A stretch of 12,721 nucleotides of DNA, taken from Oehlia diaphana. Its lineage: Eukaryota; Glomeromycota; Glomeromycetes; Glomerales; Glomeraceae. This document shows positions 7,589 to 12,721 of the stretch, piece after piece; within the stretch, counting starts at the first letter, position 1, and each line of letters begins with the position of its first letter. The notes beneath the pieces were generated by a model. That model had not been told where the DNA came from, made no database searches, and saw only the letters and a list, made by a program, of their open reading frames with translations. The DNA is taken from contig QZLH01000595.1 in assembly GCA_003833135.1 (NCBI GenBank), forward strand, positions 28,350 to 41,070, written 5' to 3'. A program made the position numbers and the translations under genes.

Positions 7589-8640
7589 ATGTCTAGTGAT
7601 AGGTTTGAAGAAATTCCACAGTTAGAAGACCTTGAAGTTGAAGAAGCTTCGAGCCCTGAAGCTAGTGGATCAAAAAGCTTACCATTAAAGCAAAAAGAAC
7701 CAATTTCACATGTAATTGAATTAGAATCGGATACTGATACAAGTGGCTGGCAGCAGATAGCTAAGAGTAAAAAGTATAATAAAAATAATAAAAACTCAGA
7801 AAAAATTGAGTTAAATAAAATAACCAACCAGCTAGTATTAATTCCAAATGCAAAACCACCAGGACAAAGTTGGATATAGGATATTTTGATCAGTATAAAC
7901 CAGTTGGACAATACAAAAGAATAGTAAGGTGTTTAGCTCAAGTTCAATGAAAGAATGGTGCAGAACAATGTGGACATTTTATGGGTTCTGATAATTCCAC
8001 TGGCAATTTTATTGCCCATCTTGCTACACATCGAATTACTGAAGAAAGTCATAAAAGAAAGATGAATGAGGTACAAAATAATGGTCAGTTATCACAGCTT
8101 CGTATAGATGAAATAATACAGAATAATCCAGATATTAAAAATAACTGAGACCGAATCGACCAATTAGTATATGCAATGATGAAGGATTTAGCGAATTCAT
8201 TCATGAATTTGACCCAAATTATCGATTTCCAAGTGATAAAACAATTCAACAATTACTTGCTGAAGCATATAATCAAATTAAAACTGTCTTAACTAAAATA
8301 TTTAGCAAAAATGTTATTTTCTGCTCTATAACAACAGACCTATGGACAGCCCGAAGTAGACTTGGATATATTGGCATTACATGCTCTTTTATCAATAATA
8401 ATTTTGAGTTTTGTGAAGCGATCTTATCAATTCAATATGTGCCTTACCCTCATACCGGTGATAATATTTGTAATGTTTTACGTGATATTATCTCCAATTG
8501 GAATCTAACTGGCAAGGTACTTTCAATGACAACAGATAATGGATCAAATATGGTCCGTGCTGGGAAACTAATGGGTGAACTTACACGACTCCCATGTGCA
8601 ACTCACACCCTTCAACTAGTTGTGGAAAAAGGTTTAACCA
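7589..8640 (+). pseudogene. hAT-family transposase (BED finger), disrupted and 3'-truncated
   Basis: The best start is the ATG at 7589 (MSSDRFEEIPQLEDLEVEE), preceded by an A-run; an in-frame ATG at 7538 would add 17 unlikely residues. Residues 1-97 are acidic to polar. The frame breaks after PPGQSW at about 7872-7880 (a TAG plus a one-base shift). It resumes as YFDQYKPVGQYKRIV and a BED-finger-like region ending FIAHLATHRIT (a C..C...H....H pattern), interrupted by TGA at 7948-7950 and 8146-8148. From 8148 a third frame is open for 173 codons. It carries TTDLWTARSRLGYIG (8331 onward, first catalytic Asp), TTDNGSNMVRAGK (8529 onward, second Asp) and CATHTLQLVVEKGL (8595 onward). The RW/dimerisation C-terminal half is absent because hAT sequence stops near 8640 at a fusion with antisense LINE sequence. 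Not functional. Confidence 0.88.
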
Positions 8641-10430
8641 ATTTCATTATAGGAGCGAACAACTGATTCCAGTCATGTTCTGACAATGTCATGATTTGGG
8701 ATATATAAATTAGTCTGAGAATCAATACTCTATTGATTAGGTAAATACATTTGTCCAGCTGGACAAATTTCCTACGAACTGTATCGCAAAAGTTTTTGAC
8801 TGTTGTAGACAAATGTTGCATCTATCATTGTCTACTCAGTTTGTTGGAAAACCAGACCCCAAGGTATTTCATCATTTGTGGCTTGAACTATAGAATGATC
8901 ATGACCTAGTCCGATAGTTTGTTTCTGCTTTTCCACTAACGAGTTGATGATTATCATTTCTGACATCTTAGCATTGATATCAATATCATTAATCAAGTAG
9001 AATTCGTTTGCTATATTTACTATCCTTTGCATTCTGGATTTTGATGATTCTAAAAATACCATATCATCCATATATGCATATACTGGAACCTTAAGCCTGT
9101 ATTGTGTCCATGTGATAGGGTCATTAATGTCATTTGGCCATGTAACCTTCATTTCATAACCGTTGTCTTTAGTTTGTTGTATCGCCATAATAATAGAGAA
9201 AGTGCATCCCCTGATCAATTCCATCATTTCCAATAAACCATTACTTAACCTAGACGTTGTGGCTATTTTAAGAGATCTGTGTTTAAAAAGGGCTATAATC
9301 CATTCAACCAGTGATACCAGAATGTCAATATGTAGCAAGGCTCAATTTAGAACCTCTAACCCAACTGAATCAAACGCCTTTTTCATGTTCTGTGTAAGGA
9401 CCCATAGTTATTTTTTATTTTCTCTGGCATTCTCAATAAAATTATTAACCAGGTGTATTGGTTCGTTTGTACATTCTCTGGGTAAACTGCAACAATTGTA
9501 TCCCTGTAGTACATTATATTATTTCAAAACTGAACTCAACCTGTTCATGATCATCTTTGTGATCGATGTTTACCATGCCATAGGTACAAGTCCAGTTTGT
9601 GATGTCAATTTCTGAACTTGACCAAGAAGAGGACTAATTCCTCAGGTAATTGTAAAATGATTTTGTAATTAATACCAAACAACCCTGCAGTTGACTTTTT
9701 ATTTAATTCTTTAATGGTATTGTTCCATTCTTCCATAGTGATCTTTTCTATTGTAGATTTCATTACCTCTTTGAATTTACCTGCAGGTTCATAGATTTGT
9801 TGCCAAAGCGGCGTCAAAGAATTCTGAAGTGTGTCTCTTTTCCTAAACATGCTCACAAAATCATTGTCCACTGCTTCCTTAACCTCTCTCAATTCTGTAG
9901 CCAGTCTCTTAGTCGAACCTCCTGATTCTTCGTTTACTAACACCTTATCTATAACTATATTAGTGTGAGTATTTCTACCTAATATGCTAGACAGCCATGT
10001 TGTTTGATCTATTTTATCTTTAATGGATTTCGTTTCTGTTGCTTTGTATTTTTTATAATCTGCTCTTAGGCGATAATTCACTTTTTTTTTAAGATTGTCA
10101 AACCAATTTTCTGAAAACGTATCATGATAATTATAACAAGTGTAACATAGTCATTTGCCAATTTTTTAGCCCGTCTGGATTTGGCGTTTGCAGTTGCGGT
10201 CATTTGTTGGTTGCCATAATAATAATTATGTAGTAACTTAAGCAACTTATTTGAATGTCATTCCGATCTTATCTTTTTCTTATTATAACGTATGAAAGTA
10301 TTGTTGATCTAGAGAGTTTAGCTGATTTTTATATTAAGCCAGAACTTATCCCACTTTTCCATTTCAATGTTATCACAATCATATAAAGATGGTCAACGGT
10401 CCTACTCAGTCCTACGTGGTCTGATCTCAA
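8640..10430 (-). pseudogene. LINE ORF2 remnant B: linker, reverse transcriptase and thumb
   Basis: In minus-strand order, SDHVGL near 10415 resembles the end of an endonuclease domain. EKWDKFWLNIK follows, then from 10081 a clean 158-codon segment (YRLRADYKKYKATETKS ... STAGLFGINYKIILQLPEE), the RT entry region where families have the AGxxGI(S/N)Y motif. After frame shifts, EPIHLVNNFIENA leads to MKKAFDSVGLEVLN (KAFDSVG at 9360-9380, RT motif A with its Asp). Then come the ELIRGC region in place of DGIDQG, and VYAYMDDMVFLESS (YMDD at 9063-9074, RT motif C with both Asp). Next is NEFYLINDIDINAKMSEMII, and finally the thumb YLINRVLILRLIYISQIMTL with LFAPIMKLVK. Stops at 9408 and 9342 lie in the RT frame. 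RNase H and tail are missing because sequence ends at the hAT fusion. Confidence 0.87.
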
Positions 10431-10439
10431 CCAGTTCTT

Positions 10440-11130
10440 TTTATTACTCTAGTAAATGTTTCTTGTATTAACAGAAAAAAAAAATATATTTATATATACT
10501 AAGAAGGTAGTACCTACAGACTGTTTTTTTTTATATTTTTAATTTCTTTATTTTAGATTTCTTTATAATTCCGTTTGTTTTTTTTAGGAACTATTCGGAC
10601 TTTAGATATGTAGCTTTCGTTGGTGGATTTTTTTTTGTTTTCTTTTTAAGAACAATTTAGGACTCTAAAAATGACTATAAAAGATAATGGCAAAATAAAT
10701 AAAACTATATAATATGACAAAGAAGGTTTAAATAAATCCCAACAAACTGGAAAGGAAACTAAGTAACTAACTCACTAAGCACTATTAATTACTTGCCAAA
10801 AAGAATATCATTCTCTTATTACCTTGATTTATTATATCTACTCATCTGTGATTAGGGAAGTAAAATTTAGTTAGTCTCACCTTTAATTGATTTTAATTTT
10901 TTTGATTTTTTAACCATTACTAACCCTTTTTCTTATTTTTAGGTTCATATTTTTAGGAAGCAGAAATGAAACTAGAATTGCCTTGAAAAGTGGAATATTT
11001 GTGTCAGTAAGTAGAATTTTTTTTTTTAGTTTCTTTTAACCCTTTTTTCTTTTTTTTAGGAACTGTAGAAAGATTTTTTCTATTATTAATCGTTAATAAC
11101 TCTAAAAAATAATTTTTTTTGTTTTTAACA
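10440..11130. repeat. T-tract-rich degenerate repeat, no gene
   Basis: This A/T-rich stretch holds several loosely related blocks of the form 'pyrimidine tract, then ttttttag, then gaac', for example at about 10578-10593, 10925-10945 and 11040-11062, often followed 20-60 bases later by ttaggac or a ctctaaaaa word. A cagtaagta word recurs at about 11005 and 11588. Together the T-tract/TAG and GTAAGT words mimic splice sites, but no coding exons lie between them. The blocks are too diverged to define a unit length. It may be the subterminal region of the MULE to the right. Confidence 0.4.
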
Positions 11131-11409
11131 TAGGGATGGCAATGGTCGGTCACAGTTGGTTATCAGTCAGTCATAACTGGTTAAGGGCCTTTGACTGACT
11201 GACCATTTTTCTAACCGTTTAACTGACCGTTTAACCGACTGTTTAGTTATTTGGCTAAATAATCGGTTAAACAGTCGGTTAAATGGTTGGTCAAACAGTT
11301 GGTCAAACCGGTCAGTTAAATGGTCAGTCAGAAGCCTTTAACTGACCGATATTGGTCACGGTCATAACTGGTCATGACCGGTTAATGACCGTGACCGTTG
11401 CCATCCTTA
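11131..11409. repeat. 279-bp foldback MITE with hAT-like ends
   Basis: The left end tagggatggcaatggtc is matched in inverted orientation by the right end (gaccgttgccatcctta). The whole interior is a chain of ggtcagttaa / ggttaaacagtc words in one orientation on the left and the complementary orientation on the right, with the turn near 11245-11260. The ends TAGGG and TAAGG fit the hAT terminal consensus YARNG. The 8-bp flanks (ttttaaca, tttaggaa) match only in part, so a target duplication is not established. No ORF is present. It interrupts the T-tract repeat region. Confidence 0.8.
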
Positions 11410-11598
11410 TTTAGGAATGTACTCTAAAAACAATTTGATTTTATGAGTAAATGTTTCCTTATTTCTTTTCTGTTTCTTTAGCTAGCCATCACTAACTTTT
11501 TCTTCTTTTAGAAATTATTAGGACTATACATGCCTTGATATAGGTGTTCCTTTTTTTTTTAAGAAACCATACAGAATTTTAGTTTCAGTAAGTAATTT
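11410..11598. other. T-rich sequence between MITE and MULE pseudogene
   Basis: This resumes the T-tract repeat seen before the MITE: actaactttttcttcttttagaa near 11490-11512 resembles the block at 10917-10943. It also holds a cagtaagtaa word at 11588 just past the MULE stop codon. No gene is seen; it is probably 3' flanking sequence of the MULE. Confidence 0.4.
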
Positions 11599-12720
11599 TT
11601 ATGAGATTTTTCTCTCCTTTATTTCATCTATAACACTATGATCTATTATGTTAACCTGCGTACTATTTTTCAACACTCGTTTAGATCTCTTAGATGAAGA
11701 CAATTCAACATTTGACTTAAATCTTTTTGGAGGCCGTCCTTTGTGCTTGATAATAGCTGGATTATTAACATCAGCAAAGGGTTCTACTTCCTGAACATTC
11801 TTATTCTGTGCATCATAGATAAAAGCCTTAAGTAAGTTCACTAACTCATTTTGCATATTTGTCTTAAGTGCACAATCAATACCCTTCTTTGATAACCCAA
11901 ATAATTCCGCGTAAATGGTTTTACTTGATTTTACAGGTAGTTGGGAACCATGTGAATCAATAGAAGGATGTTGTTGCAAAAGATCATTTGGATGAATATT
12001 GGTATCCAAGTACCATTAGTTTGGGATTATGCTTATATGAAATGTTGCATATTAGGAATACATACCAACACGAAGAAAGTGACAGCATACCAACCCTTTA
12101 TTGATTAAAAGAAGGCAAGTACATAAATGTGTTCCTTCATTAAGCAGGATCACATAATGACCTATTCCTTTAGTCCCAGTTGCTCGTACATGCCATATTT
12201 CCATGATAGCTTCTGGTGGAATAGTTTTAATTAGTGATTGGAAGAGGATTTGTCATGTATCTTGCTCCTATTCTCTAATACCAATACTCATTTCTTCATT
12301 ATCAATTTCCGTCTAGAAGTGTTAAAAATATGATTTAATCACAAAATCACATATGGACGAAGCACAAAAATCAAAGTTACTTGCCTCCATTAACTGTTGC
12401 CATTATATAACCCGATTGGCATCATAGCATACTGATTGATTCATTTGTAATCGCTGTTTTCCAAGCATTACTGGCGTTAAGAAGTCTTTGATAACAGCAT
12501 TCATTTATCCAAAAAATCTCGTATTCAACATTGGCATTCCAACTTTAGGTAATGCATTTTGTTCAAATTTAAACTTTTCAAGATGTTCTTCATTTTTAAT
12601 ATGATCTTTAATACTATGTAATAGATCACATAATGAGGTAGCTCGATCAACTTTATCATGTATATGTTTATTAATTGATTCAATTCGTTGTGTGCTTTGG
12701 GCTCCAGTAGTGAATTGTTT
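11599..12720 (-). pseudogene. MULE transposase C-terminal part with SWIM zinc finger
   Basis: One single minus-strand frame can be followed for 374 codons from the right edge to the TAA at 11599. It is broken by eight in-frame stops (plus-strand positions 12505, 12403, 12322, 12313, 12268, 12253, 12052, 12016) but by no frameshift. Motifs in order: FTTGAQSTQRIESINKHIHD (the conserved 'T...qR.E..N' region after the MULE catalytic domain), FLTPVMLGKQRLQMNQS, IPPEAIMEIWHV, then a SWIM finger HYVILLNEGTHLCTCLLL with NKGLVCCHFLRV (CxC...CxH), YATFHISIIPN and WYLDTN. The last 136 codons after the final stop are uninterrupted and end in a basic tail with an AT-hook-like KGRPPKRFKS, typical of MULE/FAR1-like proteins. 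The N-terminal catalytic part lies beyond the window. Orientation matches the unrelated MULE scrap at 1438-1692. Confidence 0.88.
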
Positions 12721-12721
12721 G

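Noticed and set aside
7558..7911. 117-codon minus-strand ORF
   Set aside because: It is antisense to the hAT N-terminal region and is a hydrophobic, Ser/Leu-rich frame typical of a shadow.
9163..9615. 150-codon plus-strand ORF
   Set aside because: It is the antisense shadow of the LINE B reverse transcriptase, where AFD and YMDD motifs lie on the minus strand.
11599..12720. Alternative genetic code with TAA/TAG read as glutamine
   Set aside because: Five stops would fit Gln, but TGA also occurs in frame, and the ORF1-like gene ends cleanly at TAG. Point-mutation decay explains the data more simply.

Overview
The window looks like an AT-rich, repeat-dominated piece of a eukaryotic nuclear genome. 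The superfamilies present (LINE with apurinic-endonuclease-type linker, reverse transcriptase and RNase H; BED-finger hAT; SWIM-finger MULE; Tc1/mariner; foldback MITEs) and the style of the LINE and MULE proteins remind me of arbuscular mycorrhizal fungi (Glomeromycotina, Rhizophagus or Gigaspora-like). That assignment is recognition from memory, not a database result. I find no host housekeeping gene, no tRNA or rRNA gene and no prokaryotic-type operon.

Layout from left to right. 1-476 is a near-perfect 216-bp-arm hairpin (foldback element). 996-1456 is bounded by a 29-bp inverted pair and abuts a minus-strand MULE transposase fragment (1484-1692). About 1.2 kb without recognisable content follows. 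At 2917-3146 there is a plus-strand Tc1/mariner scrap, joined directly to two diverged copies of a motif that also lies in the first hairpin (3139-3475). A short-unit foldback lies at 3541-3655.

From about 4200 to 7179 the minus strand holds the C-terminal half of an old LINE ORF2 (post-RT region and RNase H). It is split by a younger minus-strand retroposon (5333-6248) that carries an uninterrupted 194-codon basic ORF, a 3' UTR, a poly(A) tail and a 13-bp target-site duplication. At 7181-7490 two 155-bp direct repeats precede a plus-strand hAT transposase pseudogene (7589 to about 8640). The hAT gene is fused near 8640 to the broken end of a second minus-strand LINE ORF2 (8640-10430, reverse transcriptase). 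10440-11600 is T-tract-rich degenerate repeat with a 279-bp hAT-like foldback MITE at 11131-11409. The window ends in the C-terminal half of a minus-strand MULE transposase pseudogene with a SWIM finger (11599-12720, continuing off the right edge).

The genes do not work together as a pathway; this is a nested transposon graveyard. The most useful signals are: a young ORF1-only retroposon that must have been mobilised in trans; decay dominated by transitions between repeat copies (12 of 12 in the tandem repeat, 11 of 13 in the hairpin); a MULE pseudogene with eight in-frame stops but no frameshift; and a core motif shared by two otherwise different repeats. I see no convincing new functional system.
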